A stretch of DNA of 64,000 bases from Aminobacter aganoensis (GTDB lineage: Bacteria > Pseudomonadota > Alphaproteobacteria > Rhizobiales > Rhizobiaceae): positions 248,001 to 312,000 of the forward strand of contig NZ_JACHOU010000003.1 of the NCBI RefSeq assembly GCF_014206975.1, in the 5' to 3' direction. The stretch's first letter is position 1; the number at the start of each line of letters is the position of its first letter. The translations under genes were made by a program, and so were the position numbers. The notes beneath the pieces are model-generated. The model saw nothing but the letters and a program-made list of their open reading frames with translations, was not told where the DNA came from and made no database searches. This document shows, one piece after another, positions 35,414 to 43,893 of this stretch.

Positions 35414-35654
35414 TGATCCCGAGCTATGGCTCGTTGAAGTTCGTTCCAGTTACCCGACCGGGCTGCACCGGCGCCATTTGGTTTTTCCGAAGCCGAAGAT
35501 CGTAAAGTCCATTGTTCCAGACGCGCGAAACGGTACCTGATCGTTTTCGCCGTTCTTCAGCTTAGTCTTTTGCGAATGGCAGGCTTGGGAGCGCCGTCCT
35601 AAGCCTGTTGGCAGCAATCCAGATATCGCCTGGGGCTTGCGTGAGGGTCTGGAA

Positions 35655-37052
35655 ATGGAAATTCGGTTTCGACGCGAACATGACACCCTTGGGCATGTGG
35701 ATGTGCCCTTCGATGCCTTGTGGGGGCCTCAAACGGAGCGCGCACGGACAAACTTCCAAATCTCAGGCATGACACTCGGCCGTTTTCCGCATCTCATCGT
35801 GGCGCTGGCCATGACCAAGCAGGCTGCCGCCCGCGCCAATGCCCGCCTTGGCTTGCTGTCACACGAAAAATGCGACGCCATCTCAAGTGCCTGCGACGCG
35901 GTGATCGCCGGCGGCCATTTCGATGCCTTTCCGCTTGACCCCGTCCAGGGCGGGGCCGGCACGTCGGTCAACATGAATGCCAACGAGGTCATCGCCAATC
36001 TTGCCAATGAGAGGCTTGGCGGTGTGCGCGGCGCAAATGAACCGGTTCACGCCAATGATGACGTCAACCGGTCGCAATCGACCAACGATGCTTACCCTAC
36101 CGCGGTGCGCCTGTCGCTGCTTTTGGCTCATGGCGACCTCGATCAGGCGCTTTGCTCGCTGGTTGCCTCGTTCGAGGAGCGTGCAGCGGTTTTCGCAAAG
36201 ATCGCCAAGCTTGGCCGTACCCAGCTGCAGGATGCGGTGCCGATGACGCTCGGCCAGGAATTTTCGGCATTTGCAACGGCGCTGCATGAGGATGTTTCCC
36301 GGCTCCGCGAGATGTTGCCGCTGCTGGCTGAGGTAAACCTCGGCGGCACGGCTATCGGTACTGGTCTGAACGCGCCCAAGGGATATGCCGGGATCGCGCT
36401 GAATGAGCTTTCGGCGATCAGCGGTCACAGGCTGACGCCGGCTGCCAACCTGGTCGAGGCCAGCTGGGATATGGGGGCATTCGTCCTTTTCTCCGCCATG
36501 CTGAAGCGGCTCGCCACAAAGCTCTCTAAGATTTCGAACGACTTGCGTTTGCTGTCGAGTGGGCCTCGCGGCGGCCTCGGCGAAATCCGGCTGCCGGCAG
36601 TGCAACCCGGTTCGTCGATCATGCCAGGCAAGGTCAATCCCGTCATACCGGAAGTCGTCAATCAGGTCTGCTTCCAGATCATCGGCAACGATATCGCCGT
36701 CACCATGGCTTCGGAGGCCGGCCAGCTTCAGCTCAACGCCATGGAGCCGCTGATAACTTTCAATCTGCATTTCTCGATGCAAATGCTGGAGGCCGCAATT
36801 CGCACACTGGATAAGCAATGCGTGCGGGGCATCGAAGCTGACGCTGGGCGTTGCCGGACGCATCTCGAAGCCAGCGTGGGCTCGGCCACCGCGCTGGTGC
36901 CGCTGATCGGGTATAGCCGCTGCGCTGAATTGGCCAATGACGCGCTTCGGCTGGATCGAAAGGTGGCTGAACTTGCGGTGGAGCGCGGTTTGGTGAGCGG
37001 CGAACAGGTGGATTTCATGCTCGACCCGATGACACTGGCCTTTCCAGTTTGA
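35655..37052 (+). CDS. Aspartase/fumarase-superfamily lyase, second paralogue
   Basis: The 465-residue protein is a second member of the family represented at 12248. It has [60 protein letters not shown] and the catalytic loop [15 protein letters not shown]. The ATG at 35655 follows GAGGG with seven bases spacing; the frame is open 18 bases further. The conserved blocks match the first paralogue closely while the N- and C-terminal parts differ. It may remove ammonia or an amine from aspartate or an N-substituted aspartate. The preceding divergent deacylase could feed it. Confidence 0.85.
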   Translation: MEIRFRREHDTLGHVDVPFDALWGPQTERARTNFQISGMTLGRFPHLIVALAMTKQAAARANARLGLLSHEKCDAISSACDAVIAGGHFDAFPLDPVQGGAGTSVNMNANEVIANLANERLGGVRGANEPVHANDDVNRSQSTNDAYPTAVRLSLLLAHGDLDQALCSLVASFEERAAVFAKIAKLGRTQLQDAVPMTLGQEFSAFATALHEDVSRLREMLPLLAEVNLGGTAIGTGLNAPKGYAGIALNELSAISGHRLTPAANLVEASWDMGAFVLFSAMLKRLATKLSKISNDLRLLSSGPRGGLGEIRLPAVQPGSSIMPGKVNPVIPEVVNQVCFQIIGNDIAVTMASEAGQLQLNAMEPLITFNLHFSMQMLEAAIRTLDKQCVRGIEADAGRCRTHLEASVGSATALVPLIGYSRCAELANDALRLDRKVAELAVERGLVSGEQVDFMLDPMTLAFPV

Positions 37053-37216
37053 TCGGCCCCTTGGCGGTCCTCGATCAGTTTATCCGATGCTGGGGGCCGA
37101 TATTCACGAATGTACCGACGTCGGAAGCCTTGTCAAAACTGTGAGCAGGAAATCGCAGGGTGGGATGGTGAGGCTGTCGGTCCCTGCGCCCAATTCAACG
37201 ATAGCAGGTATTCGCA

Positions 37217-38305
37217 GTGACAACTTTGCCGAAGATGATGAAGGCTGTGGTCGCGTCCCGTCCTGGCGGGCCGGAGGTTCTGGCGCTGGTCGAACGGCCC
37301 TTGCCCCATCCGGGGGCAGGAGAGGTTCTCGTCCGCGTCGAGGCCGCCGGGGTCAACAGGCCCGACATTGCGCAGCGTCGTGGTGCAATTGCGGTGCCGG
37401 CGGGGGTCACCGATGTGCTTGGTCTGGAGATTTCCGGTCAGATCGTTGCTGCGGGTCCAGGTGTTGCTCCGTCGATGGTGGGAACATCGATTGCAGCACT
37501 GGTATCTGGCGGTGGCTACGCCGAGTATTGCCTTGCCCACGCGGGCCACTGTCTGCCGATACCAGCCGGGCTCGACCATGTCGCCGGCGCGGCACTGCCT
37601 GAGGCAGCCTTCACAGTGTGGCACAACCTGTTCGAGCGCGGATGCCTTGCTCCCGGCGATACGGTACTCATCCACGGTGGCGCCAGCGGCGTCGGAACCC
37701 TGGCCATTCAATTGGCGCGGGCTGCTGGTGCGACCGTCTTGGCCACGGCTGGCGGTCCCGAAAAGACGCAGTTCCTGCGAGCGCTGGGAGCCGACGTAGC
37801 CATTGATTACCGCAGCGAGGATTTTGTCGAGATTGGCCGAAGGGTAACCGGCAATCGCGGTGTGGATGTCGTCCTGGATATTGTCGGCGGCAGCTACATC
37901 AGTCGCAATCTGGCTGTTCTGGCGCCCGGTGGCCGCCATGTCAGCATTGCCTTCATGGAAAGCGCTCTCGTGGAGGTCGACTTGACCGTCATCATGATGA
38001 AGGGACTCACTTTGACGTCCTCGACAATGAGACCCAAGTCGGTGGAAGAGAAAAGTCGACTGGCGCGCGCTGTAGGGCGGCACGTCTGGCCGCTGGTGGC
38101 GAGCGGCAAGGTCACGCCGCCGATCTTTGGAACTTATCCGCTGACCGCCGCGGCGCAGGCGCACTGCCTATTGGACGAAAATGCAAATATGGGAAAAGTT
38201 GTACTCCTTTGCGGCAAGCACAGCAGCCGTGCCGGCGAGTCTGCTTACGGTCGTGACCAGGGGAAAGCGGTCCGGCATGTCGAGCGTCTTGCGGTTGAGG
38301 GGTGA
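37217..38305 (+). CDS. NAD(P)H:quinone oxidoreductase-type medium-chain dehydrogenase, extended C-terminus
   Basis: The 362-residue protein is a zinc-free quinone oxidoreductase/PIG3-type reductase. The N-terminal GroES-like domain contains MKAVVASRPGGPEVL, VRVEAAGVNRPDIAQRRG and LGLEISGQIVAAG; the Rossmann domain has VLIHGGASGVGTLAIQLARA and GVDVVLDIVGGSYISRNL. The family normally ends near the text MGKVVLL (about residue 330). Here about 30 extra residues follow before the stop, with no family resemblance. This suggests that the gene's true end was lost and it now reads into foreign sequence. The start is a GTG after AGGT; ATG at 37235 is an alternative. Confidence 0.82.
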   Translation: MTTLPKMMKAVVASRPGGPEVLALVERPLPHPGAGEVLVRVEAAGVNRPDIAQRRGAIAVPAGVTDVLGLEISGQIVAAGPGVAPSMVGTSIAALVSGGGYAEYCLAHAGHCLPIPAGLDHVAGAALPEAAFTVWHNLFERGCLAPGDTVLIHGGASGVGTLAIQLARAAGATVLATAGGPEKTQFLRALGADVAIDYRSEDFVEIGRRVTGNRGVDVVLDIVGGSYISRNLAVLAPGGRHVSIAFMESALVEVDLTVIMMKGLTLTSSTMRPKSVEEKSRLARAVGRHVWPLVASGKVTPPIFGTYPLTAAAQAHCLLDENANMGKVVLLCGKHSSRAGESAYGRDQGKAVRHVERLAVEG

Positions 38306-38778
38306 CCAGCAGCCGTCGTCGATGATGCCGGTGACGGCCGCCGACGGTTTCGTAACGGCCCTTCCAGCCTGGAATCGCATTGAGCAGGGCCGCCAGCCAC
38401 CGCTCGGGGTTGCCGCTGCGCGGCGTCGGCGTCCTGGTCGTCTCGATCACGGCGTCCGGCGATAGCCTTGGTGGAGACGGGACGGACACGCTGGGTGCCG
38501 TCGTAGGCGATGACGTCGGCGCCGGCTCGTGGAGGTTTTCGATCTGGATCTCCCCTGCGATCTCGATGACGTTGATTGTTGCGTCGAGGATTGGCGGCAA
38601 AAGGTTTCCTGGAAGCGACCGCCGGGGTGAAGTCGCAAGATTTCGGCGTTCTTGATTCAAACAAGGCCGATCCAGATTCTGCCTGAAGGGCGCTTGGCAA
38701 ACGAGGTCTGTCGTCTCGCCGGGCAGGGAAGAAGGCGAAGTCGCCTGCGGTGATCGGCCAGCCGAAATTCGCGGCCTC
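38306..38778. other. Intergenic region without a convincing gene
   Basis: This 473-base gap lies between two convergent genes. Open frames on both strands are short, overlap each other and lack ribosome sites or family motifs. One minus-strand frame (38168-38380) runs into the extended 3' end of the oxidoreductase gene. The region looks like decayed coding DNA left by a rearrangement; I could not name its source. Confidence 0.4.
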
Positions 38779-39789
38779 TCACTTCACCCAGCACCATCCC
38801 AGGATACACCCGCGGATCACCACCTTTTGGGAAACGGCGAACGGATTGCCTTCTGGCAGCGCCACCCGGATCAGCCTGGAGCGATCCCTTGGCCGCAGCA
38901 TGTTCTGGAATTCGGCCGGCAGCGCATCGGCAATCTGGAGGACTCTTTCGACGGTGCCCTTGGTGCGCTCGCTCCCGGCACTGACGTCGACCTTCATCCC
39001 TGCCGTTACCGGGAACAGATATTCATCGGGCAGATACGCCAGGATGTATGATCGTCCGCCATTTATCTGGAGAAGTTCGTCACCCGGCCGTACGAACTGG
39101 CCGGAAACGGGGACACGTGAGCCGACCACGCCGGTATCGAGGGCACGGATATTGCCGTCCTCGTATATTTCCTTCAGCTTTGCGACCGCGCTCTCGGCAA
39201 CCTGCCGTGACGCCTGGACCATCCGGACCTGGGCCTGATTGTCCAGGCCTTGCGCAGTCAGCTCAGCAAGTCTTTGGGCGGCTTGGAAGCTGGTGCTTAC
39301 CGCATCGTCGCGTGCCCGCATGGGGATGAGCCCCCGCTTGGCGACGGTGTCCAGCCTGGCGACTGTCTCGCCACTTTCGCGCGAGGCCCGCTGCGCCAGC
39401 GGCAGCAGAGTCGATATCGTCGTCGATTGCCCCTGCAACTCGGTTTCTTTCACCACGAGTTCACTGGATCGCACGGAGAGGTCCGCGATCTCCTTCACCA
39501 TTTCGAACGACTCGAGCTGGACAAGCAATTCGCCTTTTTTGACGACGTCGCCCTCGCTGACCATGACCTTGGTGATGGTGGCGGGATAGCTCGCGGCGAC
39601 CACGCGCTTCTCGTTGAGCACGATCCCGTCAGCTGACAGGAGGACCAGATTGCCAGCGAGGTAGTACGCGATCAGCAGGAAAAACCCGGCCAGCAGCGCG
39701 AGGTAGATCGTCCTGCCGATGCGGCCGGAATGCGATCTTTGCTGTTTGTCGAGATTGTCTAGCAGTGTCCTTTTGCGGATGTGTTGCAT
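38779..39789 (-). CDS. HlyD-family periplasmic adaptor protein
   Basis: The 336-residue protein has a single N-terminal membrane helix (TIYLALLAGFFLLIAYYLAG, about residues 27-46) and a large periplasmic part. A lipoyl/barrel-sandwich half-motif ITKVMVSEGDVVKKGELLVQ follows, then a coiled-coil hairpin (about residues 110-205), and the second half-motif VVGSRVPVSGQFVRPGDELL. This is the layout of HlyD/Alg44-type adaptors that link inner-membrane machines to export across the periplasm. It starts three bases after the glycosyltransferase stop. It most likely guides a polysaccharide product and is the last gene of a three-gene operon. Confidence 0.85.
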   Translation of the reverse strand: MQHIRKRTLLDNLDKQQRSHSGRIGRTIYLALLAGFFLLIAYYLAGNLVLLSADGIVLNEKRVVAASYPATITKVMVSEGDVVKKGELLVQLESFEMVKEIADLSVRSSELVVKETELQGQSTTISTLLPLAQRASRESGETVARLDTVAKRGLIPMRARDDAVSTSFQAAQRLAELTAQGLDNQAQVRMVQASRQVAESAVAKLKEIYEDGNIRALDTGVVGSRVPVSGQFVRPGDELLQINGGRSYILAYLPDEYLFPVTAGMKVDVSAGSERTKGTVERVLQIADALPAEFQNMLRPRDRSRLIRVALPEGNPFAVSQKVVIRGCILGWCWVK

Positions 39790-39792
39790 TGG

Positions 39793-41070
39793 TCACCATG
39801 GCCTAAGCAGGCGCACTTTTGCCGGCACGTAATTGTCGCGATGCGAGCCCGAGAGAAACCACTCGTCGATATAGGCGCTCAGTCGCACGAAGCGCATGAC
39901 ATACGACATGAACAGCGAATAGGCAGGCAGGAAGGGTGCGTTTCGTGCAAAGGCGGCGCGGCCGGTTATCCGGCTGGCGAGACCGAGCATCGCTGCATCC
40001 AGCACCAGCAGTGCCAGTTGCAGGGAAACCAGGATTGAGATCGCATCAAGTCCGTAATTCGCGGCGAGCCAGAGCAGGTAGATGGGGAACATGACTGCGC
40101 TGGCGACGCCGAACAGGGCGAAGTCCCACTGATGCAATGCCTCCGCCGGGCGGAAATTTTGCCCAAAAGGGTTGAGCAACCGGCGATGCTTCCGGAACCT
40201 GAGCCAGAAGGCGTCCCGCTCCCACCGCAAGCGCTGCCGGATGTAGGCATAAACGGACTCGGGAACGTCGGTGTAGCAGAGTGCATCGGGCACGAAGGCA
40301 ATGCGCCACCCTGCCTGGCGCATGCGAATGGTGACATCGAGGTCTTCACCCCCGCCGACGTCAAGACCACCAACCTGGACCAGCGCTTCGCGGCGAAATG
40401 CTCCGAACGCCCCCGAACAGCATGTTACCTGCTCCAGCGACCCGCTGAAGCGCTTGCCCACGGATATGGATTCCAGATACTCGATTTCCTGAATTTGCGT
40501 CATCAGCGTCGCACTCGCGTTGCGGGGGGCGATGTCGCCACAGGCCGCCCCGACACGAGGGTCGTCAAAAGCCTGCAACAGCGCCTCAATGGCGAACCGG
40601 TCGAACGAGCAGTCGCAATCGACGTTTATGATGATGTCGCCCTGCGCGACCTTGCAGGCGAGGTTTACGCCGCTTGACTTCCCGCCCCTGACGTCCGTCG
40701 CCAGAATGCAGGTTGCATCTCCGGAGCCGACGATCTCGCGCGCCACCTGGCTCATCCGGTCGGTCGAGCCGTCGCTCACAATCACGATCTCGAAATCTGG
40801 AAAGGACTGTTCCCTGAGCGAGCGGACGCATGCCCGAATGGAATTGGCCTCGTTGTGTCCGATCAGGACGACGCTTACTTTGCGGGGCGCATTGTCGAAC
40901 AATGGAGCCGCATTGACGCTCGATGGTTCCCTACGCTGGCTTAGCGCTACTGCGGCGAAGGGCAGGGCATAACGGGGCAGGTCGAACAACAACGTGTACC
41001 AGAATATCGCCACGATGCTCGACAGCGTCTGCGAAAGCAGAAGCGAGATGCTTAATTCGACATCGGTCAA
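39793..41070 (-). CDS. Processive family-2 glycosyltransferase, membrane-bound
   Basis: The 425-residue protein is a GT2 polysaccharide-synthase-type enzyme. The GT-A domain shows SVVLIGHNEANSIRACVRSL, the first Asp in IVIVSDGSTDRM, the DxD motif in INVDCDCSFDRF, the GGGEDLDVTIRM acceptor-base motif and the QxxRW motif of processive synthases in RQRLRWERDAF. One membrane segment precedes the domain (SSIVAIFWYTLLFDLPRY) and about four follow. A TTG start at 41070 overlaps the upstream stop (TTGA); GTG at 41097 is another option. Its product would be a beta-linked surface polysaccharide, comparable in principle to alginate, cellulose or hyaluronan synthases. Confidence 0.85.
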   Translation of the reverse strand: MTDVELSISLLLSQTLSSIVAIFWYTLLFDLPRYALPFAAVALSQRREPSSVNAAPLFDNAPRKVSVVLIGHNEANSIRACVRSLREQSFPDFEIVIVSDGSTDRMSQVAREIVGSGDATCILATDVRGGKSSGVNLACKVAQGDIIINVDCDCSFDRFAIEALLQAFDDPRVGAACGDIAPRNASATLMTQIQEIEYLESISVGKRFSGSLEQVTCCSGAFGAFRREALVQVGGLDVGGGEDLDVTIRMRQAGWRIAFVPDALCYTDVPESVYAYIRQRLRWERDAFWLRFRKHRRLLNPFGQNFRPAEALHQWDFALFGVASAVMFPIYLLWLAANYGLDAISILVSLQLALLVLDAAMLGLASRITGRAAFARNAPFLPAYSLFMSYVMRFVRLSAYIDEWFLSGSHRDNYVPAKVRLLRPW

Positions 41071-42458
41071 CCGCTTGCCCCATCCGAAGCACCCCACAGG
41101 ATGCGTAGCCTCGGCTGCAGGTGATCCGACAGGACTGCCTCGCACATGTTGAGGATGACTTGTGCGTCGCCGTCCCTGTCGGATTGCGTGAGGTGGTAAA
41201 AGAGGACGAAATCGCGGTCCAGTGACGAGTGGACTGTGGCCATTCCTGCCAGATAGCCCTGAAGATTTTCGGTGAACAACCTGCGAAGGGAGGAAAATAT
41301 GGCCTCTCCGCTCCTGCCCACAATGGTGTCTTGCGCCTCGTAGACCAGTTCGGCAACGACGCAATCCTGCCGTGCCGGGAGTTCATTCGTCAAAGAGCGC
41401 AGCTCCTTATGCAGCCCATCCGGACAGTCTTTCAGTTGCGGCGGCGAAAGCAGCAGCTGGCTGGCCCGATTGGTCAGTTGGAGCGTGGCATATTCCGACA
41501 ACGCATACGAGAACACATCGACCCGGGTTACCCTTTGGCCGTCGACCCCCGCGCCGCAATCCTGGCACACGAACCCGATAGCCGGCTCGGACGTCGCATA
41601 GCGGCATCCACCACATACCTGCACATTTCCGGGCTTGTCATAGTCCTTCCCGTAGTTACGCAACTGCTTGCGGCATTTGGGGCAGACAAGAGCGTTGCCA
41701 TTTCGGAATTCTGCCTCGGGGCCGAGTTGCGCACAGCTATAGTGATGGATCAGCGGCGACTCATCCAGATTGGCCGACCGGCACTTTGGGCATTCTTCCC
41801 TCACCACCAGCCTGTGTGAGCCACAGCTGTCACATTGGTGGTGTCGGTCGACGAATTGTCGTTCGAGCCACCCCCGATTTGCGAGAGCTTCCGCGATCAG
41901 CCTTGTAGAATGGGTGTCGAGAAATCCTTTCATGGCATGGAAATATCTGGAGCTGGAATCCCGCACCGGCGTGAGCGGTTCGCCGGAAACGAACAGATGA
42001 GCGACCATCCTGGCCGCTGGAGTCTCCACCAGCAGGAATTTGGGCGACAGCCGTGCCCTTCTCTCCGAGAACTTCCGGATAGTGGCAGCCGTCCTCATGA
42101 GCGCGTTGGGATCGGCGATGTCGAAATCGACGTCCGGGACGTGGCTGTATCCACCCGTCACGTTGATAACTGGTACCAAGCCAAGATTTCGAGCGCTTCG
42201 GAAATCCTCCAGGGCAGGGAGGTGCCGTTCGTCCGTGAGCACTATCGCGTCGACCTCTCCACTCTCAACGACCTTGAAGATCTTGCGGAGATTGCCAAAC
42301 TTCGCGCTTGCCTGCGGGAACAGAGCTACCCGTGGAACGGGTATGTCGAACTTTTCCCATATAGATTCTAGTATTTCTATTGAAGTATAGGGTTCTATTT
42401 TAAGGTTTTTTTCGCCTATCGCGATTGCTTCAAATTCAGAAAAACTCTGGCTCAACAT
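41067..42458 (-). CDS. Cys-rich regulator-like protein with TackOD1-type zinc-binding domain
   Basis: The 463-residue protein has three parts. Residues 1-130 resemble a receiver-like fold (VDAIVLTDERHLPALEDFRS, then GLVPVINVTGG). The middle (about 145-300) has at least six Cys pairs: CDSCG, CPKC, CPKC, CGGC, CQDC and a lone C in HHYSC, arranged as in the TackOD1 (thaumarchaeal output domain 1) metal-binding family. The last 130 residues resemble a degenerate GGDEF-type domain without the GGDEF motif; that is a weak impression. ATG at 42458 follows GGAGG at good spacing. No membrane helix is seen, so it is probably cytosolic. It heads the operon with a glycosyltransferase and HlyD adaptor and may control them. 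It is AT-richer at its upstream side. Confidence 0.7.
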   Translation of the reverse strand: MLSQSFSEFEAIAIGEKNLKIEPYTSIEILESIWEKFDIPVPRVALFPQASAKFGNLRKIFKVVESGEVDAIVLTDERHLPALEDFRSARNLGLVPVINVTGGYSHVPDVDFDIADPNALMRTAATIRKFSERRARLSPKFLLVETPAARMVAHLFVSGEPLTPVRDSSSRYFHAMKGFLDTHSTRLIAEALANRGWLERQFVDRHHQCDSCGSHRLVVREECPKCRSANLDESPLIHHYSCAQLGPEAEFRNGNALVCPKCRKQLRNYGKDYDKPGNVQVCGGCRYATSEPAIGFVCQDCGAGVDGQRVTRVDVFSYALSEYATLQLTNRASQLLLSPPQLKDCPDGLHKELRSLTNELPARQDCVVAELVYEAQDTIVGRSGEAIFSSLRRLFTENLQGYLAGMATVHSSLDRDFVLFYHLTQSDRDGDAQVILNMCEAVLSDHLQPRLRILWGASDGASG

Positions 42459-42646
42459 CAACTGCCTCCACTGCAAAATCAACAGATGAGAAGTGTTTTG
42501 CAGACTGGAAAGTTTCTTTAAAAATTAATCTTCATTTGATGGTCGTCAATCGCATATTGGAGCTATCCAAGCGCATAGCTATTTTGATTTAGGAGCCAGT
42601 GAAAGGATATGATCGGCAAGTATTTTGGGTGGAAAATTGGCACTCT

Positions 42647-42687
42647 AGAGTGATGCCGCCAGGCGTACGTCCTGGCGGCATCACTCT
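42647..42687 (-). terminator. Strong stem-loop between mbfA and the polysaccharide operon
   Basis: Perfect 17-base arms, 42647-42663 and 42671-42687, enclose a 7-base loop (CGTACGT). On the minus strand the stem follows the mbfA stop by about 46 bases and is followed by an AT-rich stretch, so it most likely ends mbfA transcription before the next operon. Confidence 0.8.
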
Positions 42688-42733
42688 GGATTGAGATGTG
42701 GCCGCGAAGCGGCCGGATGAGGGGGTGGCGTGG

Positions 42734-43717
42734 TTACGCATTCCCGATCAGCACGCCTGCCGCAAGCACCAGCGCGCCGCCGAGCACCACCTGGAACGTG
42801 GCGCGCAGGAACGGCGTCTCCATGAAGCGGTTCTGGATGTAGGCGATGGCCCAGAGCTCGAAGAACACGACGATCGCCGCGACCGTCGTGGCGGTCCAGA
42901 AATGCGGGATCAGATAGGGCAGCGCGTGGCCGAGGCCGCCGACGGCGGTCATGATGCCGGAGGCGAGGCCGCGCTTGAGCGGTGAGCCGCGGCCCGACAG
43001 CTTGCCGTCGTCGTGGGCGGCTTCGGTGAAGCCCATCGAGATGCCGGCGCCGACCGAGGCGGACAGGCCGATGAGGAATGTCTGCCAGGTGTCCTGCGTG
43101 GCGAAGGCGGCGGCAAAGATCGGCGCCAGCGTCGAGACCGAGCCGTCCATCAGGCCGGCGAGGCCCGGCTGGACATAGGTCAGGATGAACTGGCGCCGTT
43201 CGCCCACCCTTTCCTCGTCCTTGACGTCCTCCGGCACGAGCTTGTCGCCGAGGCGCTGGGCCAGCGTCTCGTGGCTCTGCTCGGCCGCGGCGAGGTCGCC
43301 AAGCAGCTTGCGGGTCGAGGCGTCGCTCGTCCGCTTCATCGCCTCGACATAGAAGCGGTAGGCCTGGCGCTCCATCTCCTCGGCCTGGTCGCGGACCTTG
43401 TCGATGCCGAGCGGCCGCACTAGCCAGTCGGGCTTGCGCTCGTAATAGCCGCGGACATGCTCGCGCCGGATCAGCGGAATGCGCTCGCCGAAGCGGGCGC
43501 GGTGCAGCTCGATCAGCGCGGCGCGATGGCCGTCCTCCTCCTCGGCCATGGCGTCGAACACCTTGGCCGATTGCGGAAACTCGTCGCGCAAGCCATCGGC
43601 ATAGGCGCGGTAGATGCGGCCGTCGTCTTCCTCAGACGATATTGCGAGGGCCAGGATCTCCTGCTCGGACAGGGAATCGAAGGCGCGGCGGCCGAAGCCG
43701 AAGACACGGGACAACAT
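42734..43717 (-). CDS. mbfA: Membrane-bound ferritin-like iron exporter MbfA
   Basis: The 327-residue protein joins an N-terminal ferritin-like (rubrerythrin) domain to a C-terminal VIT1/CCC1-type membrane domain. The diiron ligands are in LALAISSEEDDGRIYRAYAD and FDAMAEEEDGHRAALIEL for the first half, and QAYRFYVEAMKRTSD with AAEQSHETLAQRLGD for the second. The membrane part starts near residue 180 (LAGLMDGSVSTLAPIFAAAF) and has about five helices. Known MbfA proteins of rhizobia and Agrobacterium export iron under iron overload and are repressed by Irr. The perfect Irr-type box 15 bases upstream of the ATG supports this. Confidence 0.92.
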   Translation of the reverse strand: MLSRVFGFGRRAFDSLSEQEILALAISSEEDDGRIYRAYADGLRDEFPQSAKVFDAMAEEEDGHRAALIELHRARFGERIPLIRREHVRGYYERKPDWLVRPLGIDKVRDQAEEMERQAYRFYVEAMKRTSDASTRKLLGDLAAAEQSHETLAQRLGDKLVPEDVKDEERVGERRQFILTYVQPGLAGLMDGSVSTLAPIFAAAFATQDTWQTFLIGLSASVGAGISMGFTEAAHDDGKLSGRGSPLKRGLASGIMTAVGGLGHALPYLIPHFWTATTVAAIVVFFELWAIAYIQNRFMETPFLRATFQVVLGGALVLAAGVLIGNA

Positions 43718-43731
43718 GGGCGAATCTTTCA

Positions 43732-43750
43732 GTTTAGAATAATTCTAAAC
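43732..43750. promoter_or_regulatory. Irr box / iron control element upstream of mbfA
   Basis: GTTTAGAATAATTCTAAAC is a perfect 19-base palindrome (9+1+9). It fits the iron control element bound by Irr in Hyphomicrobiales (TTTAGAA-N3-TTCTAAA). Placed just before the mbfA start, it would let Irr block transcription under low iron. Confidence 0.88.
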
Positions 43751-43838
43751 TAGGCATTTGCCGCGCACCGGTCAATGCGCGGATGCGGCGCGTGACTTTT
43801 TTGCCGCACGCGCCGGGCGATGAAACGACGTTCCTTGT

Positions 43839-43869
43839 TATAGCCCAATGTTTGGCTATATAGCCTAAT
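43839..43869. promoter_or_regulatory. Repeated TATAGCC element upstream of a small HTH-like gene
   Basis: TATAGCCCAAT (43839-43849) and TATAGCCTAAT (43859-43869) are near-identical direct copies whose starts are exactly 20 bases apart, about two helical turns. Between and across them, GGCTATATAGCC (43854-43865) is a perfect 12-base palindrome. The cluster ends 24 bases before the next gene's ATG, so it may be an operator. Confidence 0.55.
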
Positions 43870-43893
43870 CTCACCTGATAGAAGGAATGCACC

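Noticed and set aside
38112-38660. 182-codon minus-strand frame downstream of the quinone oxidoreductase
   Set aside because: Pro/Ser/Arg-rich text with no motif, overlapping the end of a real gene; more likely decayed sequence.
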